A stretch of 5,680 nt of DNA from contig CALBVI010000369.1 of NCBI GenBank assembly GCA_937969395.1, positions 1 through 5,680 of the forward strand, given 5' to 3'. The notes beneath the pieces were generated by a model, which saw only the letters and a program-made list of their open reading frames with translations, had not been told where the DNA came from and did not search any database. The stretch is from an uncultured Spongiibacteraceae bacterium (GTDB taxonomy: Bacteria; Pseudomonadota; Gammaproteobacteria; Pseudomonadales; Dasaniaceae). The translations under genes were made by a program, and so were the position numbers. Shown here in pieces: positions 1 through 5,680 of the stretch (the stretch's first letter is position 1; every line of letters starts with the position of its first letter).

Positions 1-104
1 GGGTTATTTTATCGCAATTATTGTACACGATCACATTAACCTACATGTGTTAAATTCTAGTATGAGAACAATAACTTACAAGCGTTAGTCGTACTTATAC
101 TTAA
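1..104. other. Apparently non-coding region after flhF
   Basis: No convincing gene lies here. On the minus strand every ATG meets an immediate stop (the ATGs ending at 34 and 44 are followed by TGA and TAG). A GTG at 32-34 opens a frame to the edge, but its translation does not resemble FlhG. Plus-strand frames entering from the edge stop at about 39, 53 and 88 with no recognisable ending. No hairpin with a T-run typical of an intrinsic terminator was seen. Confidence 0.5.
54..81 (-). promoter_or_regulatory. Possible weak sigma-70-type promoter downstream of flhF
   Basis: The minus strand has TTGTAA (81-76), a 16-nt spacer and TAGAAT (59-54), matching the -35 and -10 consensus at 4 of 6 and 5 of 6 positions. 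If real it would drive the next gene to the left, outside the window. The region is AT-rich, so matches of this quality arise by chance. Confidence 0.2.
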
Positions 105-1751
105 CTACATGGCAATATCAGAAAGTGAAACCATTTGTGCGGCCATTTCTTCGTCATTAACTTCAACCAAGTGAGCTAGGCTAATAGCCATTTTCACTAA
201 CTTAGTCGCATTAGCAACATCAATATCATCGGGGACATCCTGACCAGCACTGGTATAAGCGATGGGTAACTGCCTCTCAATTGATAAGTTTAAAACCTCA
301 CCAACACTCATCGATTCATCTAACTTAGTAACAACGCTAGCAACAAGGTTTTTAGTCTTGTAGGTGTGATAGACAGATTTAACCACCTCAGACTGACTTG
401 TAGCCGGTAATACCAGAACCGACTGCAGCTTTTTATCTTGATCATTGATAGCTTTCAGCTGTTCTTGTAGACGAGAATCGTGTCGATTGAGCCCACTGGT
501 ATCCACAAGCACCAACGTCTTACTGCGCAAACCATACAGCGCTTTCTCAAGACTGTTGTTTTGATCAACAATCTTCACAGGGATGTTTAAAATACGGCCA
601 AAAGTTCTTAATTGTTCGTGCGCGCCAATCCGCTGACTATCCATGGTGATCAATGCAATATCTGTAGGGCCATGCTTAAGCACATGTCGAGCAGCCAGCT
701 TCCCAATTGTTGTCGTTTTACCCGCACCCGTTGGGCCGACAAAAGCAAATACACCACCGAGTTCCATTAAATCATTATCAGCAACGGGAATTTTATGACT
801 AAGACCCGCCATGATTGCCTGCCAATTAACTTGCTCCGAGAATTTCTGAGTAACACCGTCGCCCAGAGCGCTAATATTATCAATACCACTGCTGTTAACG
901 CTGCTGTTATTAACACTGTTATTTTCAACATGATTATTTGCAGCATTATCAATTAATGCTGACGCTATTTTTGAATTAACGCCCATGCGCTTTAATCGAC
1001 GCATCATGCTAGCTTTCTCAGGATCTTGTTGTCTCAACTGCCCCCAAGCAATACTGGATAATTGCTGCTCTAACAAATCCCGCATTCCCTGTAACTCAGA
1101 ACGCATCTGCAAAATCCCCTGATCTTCTCGATGATTTTTGGGGGATTGGCTTGCTTCGACTGTTCTTTCAGTTGCCGGCTTTGCAACATTTTCAGCCATC
1201 GCATTCAATGATGCCTGAACCGTCGATGTTGCAACTTGAGCAATATCAACATTGGTACTATTAGAATTTTCTACCGCAGACTGCATAAGCTGAGTAAAGT
1301 GATCATCACTTGATTCAGCAGCATTATTTGTCGAAGCTATGTCAGATGCTGGTTTAGATGCTACTTGCGCCATCGAGTCTGAATAAGTATCTGCCGAGCG
1401 GTTCTTTTTAATTAAAGACGCCGCCAATTGCTTTGCTCGCTGCTTAGAATCACGCTGCATACGCTCGAGCTCTAACTCCAACTTACTTGGTTTTACACTA
1501 GCGGCGGAGGTATCAGCAGCCATTGGCGGCGTTTGCTGGAAGGGGTTAACGTTAGCTAGAGGCTCAGAGTTTGCGGTTTTTGCTGTACTTGCACCAGTCA
1601 AGACATCAGCGTCAACATCAATAGCCGTTAAGATTTCTACCCCTTCGGCAATGGTTTTATTAGACAGAATAACCGCATCTGGACCTATCTCTTCTCGCAC
1701 CATTTTTAATGCTAAGCGCATATTAGCCGCAACAAATCGTTTTACTTGCAT
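105..1751 (-). CDS. flhF: Flagellar SRP-type GTPase FlhF (polar placement)
   Basis: FlhF is a peripheral membrane GTPase related to Ffh and FtsY. It marks the pole for flagellar assembly and is normally counteracted by FlhG/FleN. The conserved N-terminal B-domain start MQVKRFVAANMRLALKMVRE is present. A long Ala/Ser/Thr/Asn-rich, low-complexity linker follows (about 55-210), with a charged helix near 90-118. The N domain begins around 213 (MRSELQGMRDLLEQQL). The G domain shows P-loop GPTGAGKT 339-346, DSQRIGAHEQL 371-381, DTSG 417-420 (DTAG is more common) and TKLDES 475-480. At 548 residues it is longer than many family members; P. aeruginosa FlhF is about 430. The extra length lies in the linker and in an Asn/Ser-rich insert at 272-292. 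The ATG start is backed by GAGG about 9 nt upstream. Stop is TAG. Confidence 0.96.
   Translation of the reverse strand: MQVKRFVAANMRLALKMVREEIGPDAVILSNKTIAEGVEILTAIDVDADVLTGASTAKTANSEPLANVNPFQQTPPMAADTSAASVKPSKLELELERMQRDSKQRAKQLAASLIKKNRSADTYSDSMAQVASKPASDIASTNNAAESSDDHFTQLMQSAVENSNSTNVDIAQVATSTVQASLNAMAENVAKPATERTVEASQSPKNHREDQGILQMRSELQGMRDLLEQQLSSIAWGQLRQQDPEKASMMRRLKRMGVNSKIASALIDNAANNHVENNSVNNSSVNSSGIDNISALGDGVTQKFSEQVNWQAIMAGLSHKIPVADNDLMELGGVFAFVGPTGAGKTTTIGKLAARHVLKHGPTDIALITMDSQRIGAHEQLRTFGRILNIPVKIVDQNNSLEKALYGLRSKTLVLVDTSGLNRHDSRLQEQLKAINDQDKKLQSVLVLPATSQSEVVKSVYHTYKTKNLVASVVTKLDESMSVGEVLNLSIERQLPIAYTSAGQDVPDDIDVANATKLVKMAISLAHLVEVNDEEMAAQMVSLSDIAM
882..923 (-). repeat. Degenerate Asn/Ser-coding tandem repeat inside flhF
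   Basis: Codons 277-290 of flhF encode NNSV, NNSSV and NSSGI in succession. At the DNA level they are three diverged copies of a unit like AATAACAGCAGCGTT (minus strand), with one copy lacking a serine codon. The repeat lies between the first helices of the N domain and the P-loop, where related FlhF proteins usually have a short connection. It looks like an in-frame expansion that produced a flexible insert. The repeat is seen directly; the expansion history is inferred. Confidence 0.5.
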
Positions 1752-1827
1752 GTTTTAGTGCCTCAACCGTTTTACCACTGGCTTATTGATTGATATCGAA
1801 TATTTATTTAATGCCCACAAACCAAAA

Positions 1828-3945
1828 CTAACCAACTGTTCCCTCAATAGTGATTTGCTTATCGTCAGGAATCTCCGCATAAGACAACACCTGAATATCC
1901 GCAGAGGTGTAGCGAGTAAATTTTGCCAACATTTCTCGTAACGGAGCAGAAACTAACAGCACCGCGGGTTTACCTGCCAACTCTTGTTTTTGAGCAACCT
2001 CTACTAAGGCCGACTGTAGCTTTTCTGCCATTCCCGGCTCCAATGCTATATCGTCATTATTTCCACTTTGCTGGGCTTGCTGTACAGACTTAAGCAATAA
2101 CTGTTCCATGGCAGGGTCAAGCGCGATAGCTGGCAACTTAATGTCACTGCCATAAATATTTTGAATAATGGTTCTTTTTAAAGCGACCCGCACCTCAGCA
2201 GTTAACGCCCCAGGCTCTTGCGTCTTACCGGCAAAACCCGCCAGCGTTGCAGCAATAGTTCGCATATCTCTTACCGGCACCTGCTCCATCAACAGATTCT
2301 TTAGCACCGTCAACAATAAGTTGATTGAAACCGTATCAGGCACTAGCTCTTCAACTAATTTAGGCGAGCGCTTAGCCAACAGATCAAGCATTTGCTGAAC
2401 TTCATCATGACCTAATAATTCGTGGGTACGCTTTAATAAAATTTGATTGATATGGGTAGCGACGACAGTACTCGCATCGACAACGGTATAACCTAACGTT
2501 TGCGCTTGATCCTTCATATTGGGGTCAACCCAAACAGCCTCAAGGCCAAAAGCCGGGTCTTTTGTTTTAATACCATTTAATTTCCCAAAGACTTGCCCTG
2601 GGTTAATTGCCAACTCACGATCGGGATAAATCTCCGCCTCACCCGCTGCAACACCAAGCAGGGAAATTCGATAACCCGTCGGCGCCAAATCTAAATTGTC
2701 ACGAATATGCACGGAGGGAATTAAAAAACCCATTTCTTGCGAAAGTTTTTTTCGGATGCCTTTAATCCGCCCTAACAACTCTCCACCCTGCCCCTTATCG
2801 ACCATCGGAATTAGACGATACCCAACCTCTAAGCCAATAGAATCGACAGGCTGCACATCATCCCAACCAATTTCAACAGGCTCAGCCTTTTTAGTCTGTT
2901 GCTGCTCTTGCTCTTTACGCGTAGCCTCAACTTGTAAAAGCTCGCTCTTTTTTTGTTTTGTTTTTTGATCAATACGATAAACAAGATAAAAAGCCACTGC
3001 CGCTAAGGAGAGAAAAGCCACATGCGGCATCCCAGGTATAATCCCCATAATGGTCAAAATGCTAGCAGCTACCAATAACGCCTTTGGAGAACCAAACATT
3101 TGACTGGTAATTTGCTCCCCCATATCTTTTGAATCACTAACACGAGTAACCATAATCGCAGCAGATGTCGATAACAGCAGCCCTGGAATTTGCGCGACAA
3201 GTCCATCACCAATTGTCAGCAGCGAATAAACTTCCATTGCCCGAGCAAACTCAAGCTCATGTTGAGCCATACCGATGGCAAGCCCTCCAACAATATTAAC
3301 CACCAAGATTAAAATACCAGCGATAGCATCACCGCGAACAAACTTACTGGCACCATCCATCGATCCGTAAAAATCTGCCTCGCTGGCAATTTCTTCACGG
3401 CGGTTACGCGCCTGATCTTGATTAATCAGCCCCGAGTTTAAATCCGCATCAATGGCCATCTGTTTGCCGGGCATGGCATCCAAAGTAAAACGCGCGCTGA
3501 CCTCAGAAATGCGTCCAGCACCCTTAGTAACAACGACAAAGTTGATAATAATCAGAATAAAAAATACCACTAAACCTACTGCATAATTACCGCCAATCAC
3601 CACCTCACCAAAAGATTGAATAACTTTACCGGCGGCATCACCACCTAGGTGCCCCTCTAATAATACAACCCGGGTTGAGGCGACATTAAGCGCCAGTCGC
3701 AATAATGTGGCGACCAATAAAACCGTTGGAAAGACGGCAAAATCTAATGGCCGCATAGCGTAAACAGCAACCAGCAAAACCACGATAGCCAAGGCAATAT
3801 TAAAAGAGAAAAACACATCTAAAAGAAAGGGTGGGACTGGCAGCGTCATCATACCCAAAATCGACAACAGCAATATTGGTACGCCGAGATTACCTCGGGT
3901 TAACGATCGTAAACTTACGCTTTGGGCATCATTACTTGCATTCAT
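1828..3945 (-). CDS. flhA: Flagellar type III export gate protein FlhA
   Basis: FlhA is the largest export-gate protein. Its membrane part couples proton flow to export, and its cytoplasmic domain docks chaperone-substrate complexes and FliH/FliI. The protein is 705 residues, close to the family norm of about 690-700. The FHIPEP-family hallmarks are present: RLALNVASTR at 83-92, then KGAGRISEVSARFTLDAMPG at 141-160 continuing through KQMAIDADLNSGLI, and the MDGASKFVRGDAIAG block at 196-210. About eight hydrophobic segments lie between residues 20 and 325. A charged Lys/Glu/Gln-rich linker (326-356) precedes the cytoplasmic domain (about 357-705). The ATG at 3943-3945 is the only in-frame start before an upstream stop, but no clear Shine-Dalgarno precedes it. 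Stop is TAG. The flhF start follows after 76 bp with no promoter seen, so the two are probably one transcript. Confidence 0.97.
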   Translation of the reverse strand: MNASNDAQSVSLRSLTRGNLGVPILLLSILGMMTLPVPPFLLDVFFSFNIALAIVVLLVAVYAMRPLDFAVFPTVLLVATLLRLALNVASTRVVLLEGHLGGDAAGKVIQSFGEVVIGGNYAVGLVVFFILIIINFVVVTKGAGRISEVSARFTLDAMPGKQMAIDADLNSGLINQDQARNRREEIASEADFYGSMDGASKFVRGDAIAGILILVVNIVGGLAIGMAQHELEFARAMEVYSLLTIGDGLVAQIPGLLLSTSAAIMVTRVSDSKDMGEQITSQMFGSPKALLVAASILTIMGIIPGMPHVAFLSLAAVAFYLVYRIDQKTKQKKSELLQVEATRKEQEQQQTKKAEPVEIGWDDVQPVDSIGLEVGYRLIPMVDKGQGGELLGRIKGIRKKLSQEMGFLIPSVHIRDNLDLAPTGYRISLLGVAAGEAEIYPDRELAINPGQVFGKLNGIKTKDPAFGLEAVWVDPNMKDQAQTLGYTVVDASTVVATHINQILLKRTHELLGHDEVQQMLDLLAKRSPKLVEELVPDTVSINLLLTVLKNLLMEQVPVRDMRTIAATLAGFAGKTQEPGALTAEVRVALKRTIIQNIYGSDIKLPAIALDPAMEQLLLKSVQQAQQSGNNDDIALEPGMAEKLQSALVEVAQKQELAGKPAVLLVSAPLREMLAKFTRYTSADIQVLSYAEIPDDKQITIEGTVG

Positions 3946-3982
3946 TAATAAAACGACATCACTGTGGGAAGATTACATTTAA

Positions 3983-4050
3983 TTGATTAATTACTATCAA
4001 CAGCCCACTCAAGCTATGTATAAAATCGAAAATGGGTAATTATTAATCAA
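3983..4050. repeat. Inverted repeat in the flhA leader
   Basis: On the minus strand TTGATTAAT (4050-4042) is matched by its exact reverse complement ATTAATCAA (3991-3983), with a gap of 50 nt. Both arms are downstream of the predicted flhA start point and inside the leader. They could be paired binding half-sites or a weak RNA stem. The arms are AT-rich, so chance is a real alternative. Confidence 0.3.
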
Positions 4051-4054
4051 ACTG

Positions 4055-4120
4055 AGCGTTAAAAAACTGGCACTTTTTCCAATACGATATTCAGTGCAAG
4101 AATCCTTCCGACTTAACGCT
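4055..4120. repeat. Inverted repeat flanking the flhA sigma-54 promoter
   Basis: AGCGTTAA occurs on the plus strand at 4055-4062 and its exact reverse complement TTAACGCT at 4113-4120. The two 8-bp arms bracket the predicted -24/-12 element (4095-4110) and start point (about 4084). No U-tract follows the distal arm, so it does not look like an intrinsic terminator. A role as regulator half-sites is possible but unproven. Confidence 0.3.
4095..4110 (-). promoter_or_regulatory. Sigma-54 (RpoN) promoter upstream of flhA
   Basis: The minus strand reads CGGAAGGATTCTTGCA. The GG (4109-4108) and GC (4097-4096) are separated by exactly 10 nt, and the -12 block TTGCA is a perfect match to TTGCW. The -24 block is weaker, GGAAG instead of GGCAC, giving 9 of 12 defined consensus positions. 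Transcription would start near 4084, leaving a leader of about 139 nt before the flhA ATG. The element begins about 22 nt after the flhB stop. In Pseudomonas aeruginosa flhA is an RpoN/FleQ-dependent gene, so the location makes sense. Found by eye and not tested. Confidence 0.6.
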
Positions 4121-4131
4121 TTCTCAATAAA

Positions 4132-5295
4132 TTATTCACTAGGCGAGACCTTACGACCATCGACGTCGTATTGAGATTTATCGGGGACGACAACACCGGT
4201 AAGAGTCTTAGGTTTCTTACCCTTCCCCTTCTCATACGCCTTAAGCTGGAATACATACGCCAGCACCTGTGCCACCGCAAGATATAAATCACTAGGGATT
4301 TCTTGATCAATCTCGGTGGTAAAATAAACAGCCCTCGCCAAAGGAGGTATAGGGAGAATCAAAATATCATTAGCATTAGCGACCTCTCTAATTTTTATCG
4401 CCATAAAATCAACACCCTTTGCCAATAAAATAGGCGCGCCTTTATTATCCGCGTCATACTTTAAAGCAATAGAAAAATGTTCAGGGTTAGTAATAACAAC
4501 GTCGGCTTCAGGTATCGCTTGCATCATACGACGCTGAGCCATGTCATATTGCATCTGCCGTATTTTTGACTTTATCTCAGGCTTACCTTCACTATCTTTA
4601 TGTTCATCCTTTACTTCCTGCAGCGTCATTTTTAACTGTTTATTGTGGTTATATAACTGATAGGGCACATCGATCATTGAAATAATAATCATCGGTAAAC
4701 ATACCATAACGATGGACCAGGCAATGATCGACATCATACTGGCAATACCGACTTCTAAGGGTGATTGAGCTAGGGCAAGAATCTGGGCTTTTGAATGCAG
4801 TAAAACTGTCACCGCAACACTACCAACTAGAGTAATCTTCGCAATAGATTTCACCAATTCAACCAGCGACGTTGGTGAAAACATCTTTTTAATGCCCTCA
4901 AGCGGGTTCATTTTGTTAAATTTTGGACCCAACGCTTTCACACTAAACAACACTCCCCCCAAAGCCGCTGATCCCGTGATAGCCAACACAATAAAAATAG
5001 CGAACAAGGGTAGTAAAGATGTGACTGCAGCAGAGCCGCTACTCATTAAATGAGTGAGCATTTGTGTGTCATCAAAAATAACTTCCCGTGAAATAGAAAA
5101 GTTAAATTTCATCATGCCCATAAGCATTTCACCGATATCGAAACCAAACCAAACTAACGCAATAACACCTCCAAGCAAGCCAAAGGTTGTCGCCAATTCT
5201 TTAGAACGGGCAATTTGGCCATCAGTTTTAGATTTTTCAAGTTTTTTACCGGTGGGTTCTTCGGTTTTTTCTTGTCCATTTTCGTTTTCTGCCAC
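4132..5295 (-). CDS. flhB: Flagellar export-apparatus switch protein FlhB
   Basis: FlhB sits in the inner membrane with the export gate and changes substrate specificity from rod/hook to filament proteins. The 387-residue length is usual. The N-terminus MAENENGQEKTEEPTGKKLE matches the family's conserved start, which supports the GTG start codon (5293-5295). A stop codon upstream in frame leaves no better ATG, and a GGGG run about 6 nt upstream may act as a weak ribosome site. Four hydrophobic segments lie near residues 35-52, 90-117, 147-167 and 186-209. The cytoplasmic domain follows, with the conserved PPLARAVY at 317-324. The autocleavage site reads N270-P271-E272-H273 where NPTH is usual; the cleaved N-P bond is kept. 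The C-terminal tail after about 355 is lysine-rich. It has its own sigma-54 promoter. Confidence 0.96.
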   Translation of the reverse strand: MAENENGQEKTEEPTGKKLEKSKTDGQIARSKELATTFGLLGGVIALVWFGFDIGEMLMGMMKFNFSISREVIFDDTQMLTHLMSSGSAAVTSLLPLFAIFIVLAITGSAALGGVLFSVKALGPKFNKMNPLEGIKKMFSPTSLVELVKSIAKITLVGSVAVTVLLHSKAQILALAQSPLEVGIASMMSIIAWSIVMVCLPMIIISMIDVPYQLYNHNKQLKMTLQEVKDEHKDSEGKPEIKSKIRQMQYDMAQRRMMQAIPEADVVITNPEHFSIALKYDADNKGAPILLAKGVDFMAIKIREVANANDILILPIPPLARAVYFTTEIDQEIPSDLYLAVAQVLAYVFQLKAYEKGKGKKPKTLTGVVVPDKSQYDVDGRKVSPSE

Positions 5296-5413
5296 AGAGA
5301 ACCCCGATAAAAACTATTAAAAAATATACGTATTCATACGCAGCGTGTAGATTATTCAATCAAGTTAACCAGCTGACCAAAAAATGGCGATTTATCAACC
5401 GTAAAAATGAAAG

Positions 5414-5429
5414 AGCAAAAGGCATGCCG
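5414..5429 (-). promoter_or_regulatory. Sigma-54 (RpoN) promoter upstream of flhB
   Basis: The minus strand reads CGGCATGCCTTTTGCT. Against the sigma-54 consensus TGGCACG-N4-TTGCW it has the invariant GG (5428-5427) and GC (5416-5415) exactly 10 nt apart, and it mismatches only the first T and the C before the G of the -24 block. This predicts transcription from about 5403 and a leader of about 108 nt before the flhB GTG. It begins 27 nt after the fliR stop, so flhB can be transcribed independently of fliR. RpoN control of this gene class is established in Pseudomonas and Vibrio. The site is read by eye and the start point is inferred. Confidence 0.7.
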
Positions 5430-5455
5430 CTGAAATGTAATAAGAGATAGAAGAA

Positions 5456-5680
5456 TTATTGAGCGCGAACTAAAAAGGCCATCATATCCAGGACCTGACG
5501 AGTAAACTTATCAAATAACGGTAAATAACCTCCCAGAGTAATCCAAAAGATAATAATACCTATCACCAACATGGCAGGAAAACCGATCGAAAAAATATTT
5601 AACTGTGGAGCAGCACGAGTAACAACACCAAGGGAGAAGTTAATAATCAACATCGCAGTCACCGCCGGCAAAGCCATCAC
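5456..5680 (-). CDS. fliR: Flagellar biosynthesis protein FliR, C-terminal part (cut by window edge)
   Basis: FliR is an inner-membrane component of the flagellar type III export gate, where it assembles with FliP and FliQ into the channel core. The reading frame is open from the right edge to a TAA stop at 5456-5458, giving the last 74 codons. The edge codon is GTG and is probably an internal valine, because a full FliR is about 250-260 residues. The conserved TRAAPQLNIFSIGFP stretch, at about residues 22-36 of the fragment, is typical of the FliR C-terminal half. It is flanked by two hydrophobic segments, roughly residues 4-20 and 34-53, followed by a short polar tail ending VRAQ. The flhB start lies 160 bp downstream, the usual neighbour. 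The start, promoter and N-terminal two thirds lie outside the window. Identity is confident from motif and context. Confidence 0.93.
   Translation of the reverse strand: MMALPAVTAMLIINFSLGVVTRAAPQLNIFSIGFPAMLVIGIIIFWITLGGYLPLFDKFTRQVLDMMAFLVRAQ

Noticed and set aside
492..503. DTSG in place of DTAG in the FlhF G3 motif.
   Set aside because: Ala to Ser is a conservative change at a position that varies in this GTPase family, and the other GTP-binding motifs are intact, so loss of activity is not implied.
1752..1827. Separate promoter for flhF in the flhA-flhF spacer.
   Set aside because: No GG-N10-GC element and no convincing -35/-10 or sigma-28 match was found; the 76-bp spacer fits co-transcription.
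2168..2968. Plus-strand open frames across flhA (2168-2398 and 2696-2968).
   Set aside because: They lie opposite conserved FlhA coding sequence, have no recognisable product, and are best explained as antisense shadows.
4068..4085. TGGCAC on the plus strand as a divergent sigma-54 promoter.
   Set aside because: No GC lies 10 nt after the GG, and no plus-strand gene follows.
4073..4100. GCACT/AGTGC stem followed by CAG and six T on the minus strand, as an intrinsic terminator after flhB.
   Set aside because: The stem is only 5 bp with an 18-19 nt loop, the T-run is not adjacent to it, and the left arm overlaps the -12 element of the sigma-54 promoter.
5329..5340. CGTAT-TC-ATACG hairpin in the flhB leader.
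   Set aside because: Five base pairs with a 2-nt loop is too small for a stable stem, and no T-run follows.
1..5680. A hidden defence, mobile or otherwise undescribed system.
   Set aside because: Almost all of the window is explained by four standard flagellar genes and their spacers; no transposase, phage, toxin-antitoxin or CRISPR signature was seen.

Overview
The window holds part of a flagellar gene cluster, with every gene on the minus strand. Reading in the direction of transcription (right to left) it contains: the 3' end of fliR, cut by the right edge; complete flhB; complete flhA; complete flhF; and about 100 bases of apparently non-coding DNA at the left edge. FliR, FlhB and FlhA are inner-membrane parts of the flagellar type III export gate. 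FlhF is the SRP-type GTPase that places the flagellum at the cell pole.

The order fliR-flhB-flhA-flhF is the one known from polarly flagellated Gammaproteobacteria such as Pseudomonas, Vibrio and Shewanella. An encoded FlhF and two good sigma-54 (RpoN) -24/-12 promoter matches, one before flhB and one before flhA, agree with the RpoN/FleQ (FlrA)-controlled hierarchy of those bacteria. The DNA leans towards A+T, and the protein sequences fit an aquatic or marine gammaproteobacterium. This placement is an inference from gene order and motifs, and I cannot name a genus.

Region by region: 5456-5680 is fliR (C-terminal 74 codons). 5296-5455 is a 160-bp spacer with a near-consensus sigma-54 promoter and a leader of about 108 nt. 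4132-5295 is flhB, with a GTG start and an NPEH sequence where NPTH is usual at the autocleavage site. 3946-4131 is a 186-bp spacer with a second sigma-54 promoter, a leader of about 139 nt and two inverted repeats. 1828-3945 is flhA. 1752-1827 is a short spacer, so flhF is probably co-transcribed with flhA. 105-1751 is flhF, which carries an Asn/Ser-rich degenerate repeat. 1-104 is the post-flhF region, where the usual next gene, flhG/fleN, does not begin.

I see no mobile element, CRISPR array, RNA gene or new multi-gene system. The points worth a second look are modest: the NPEH variant, the paired promoters with long leaders, the FlhF repeat, and the missing flhG start next to flhF.
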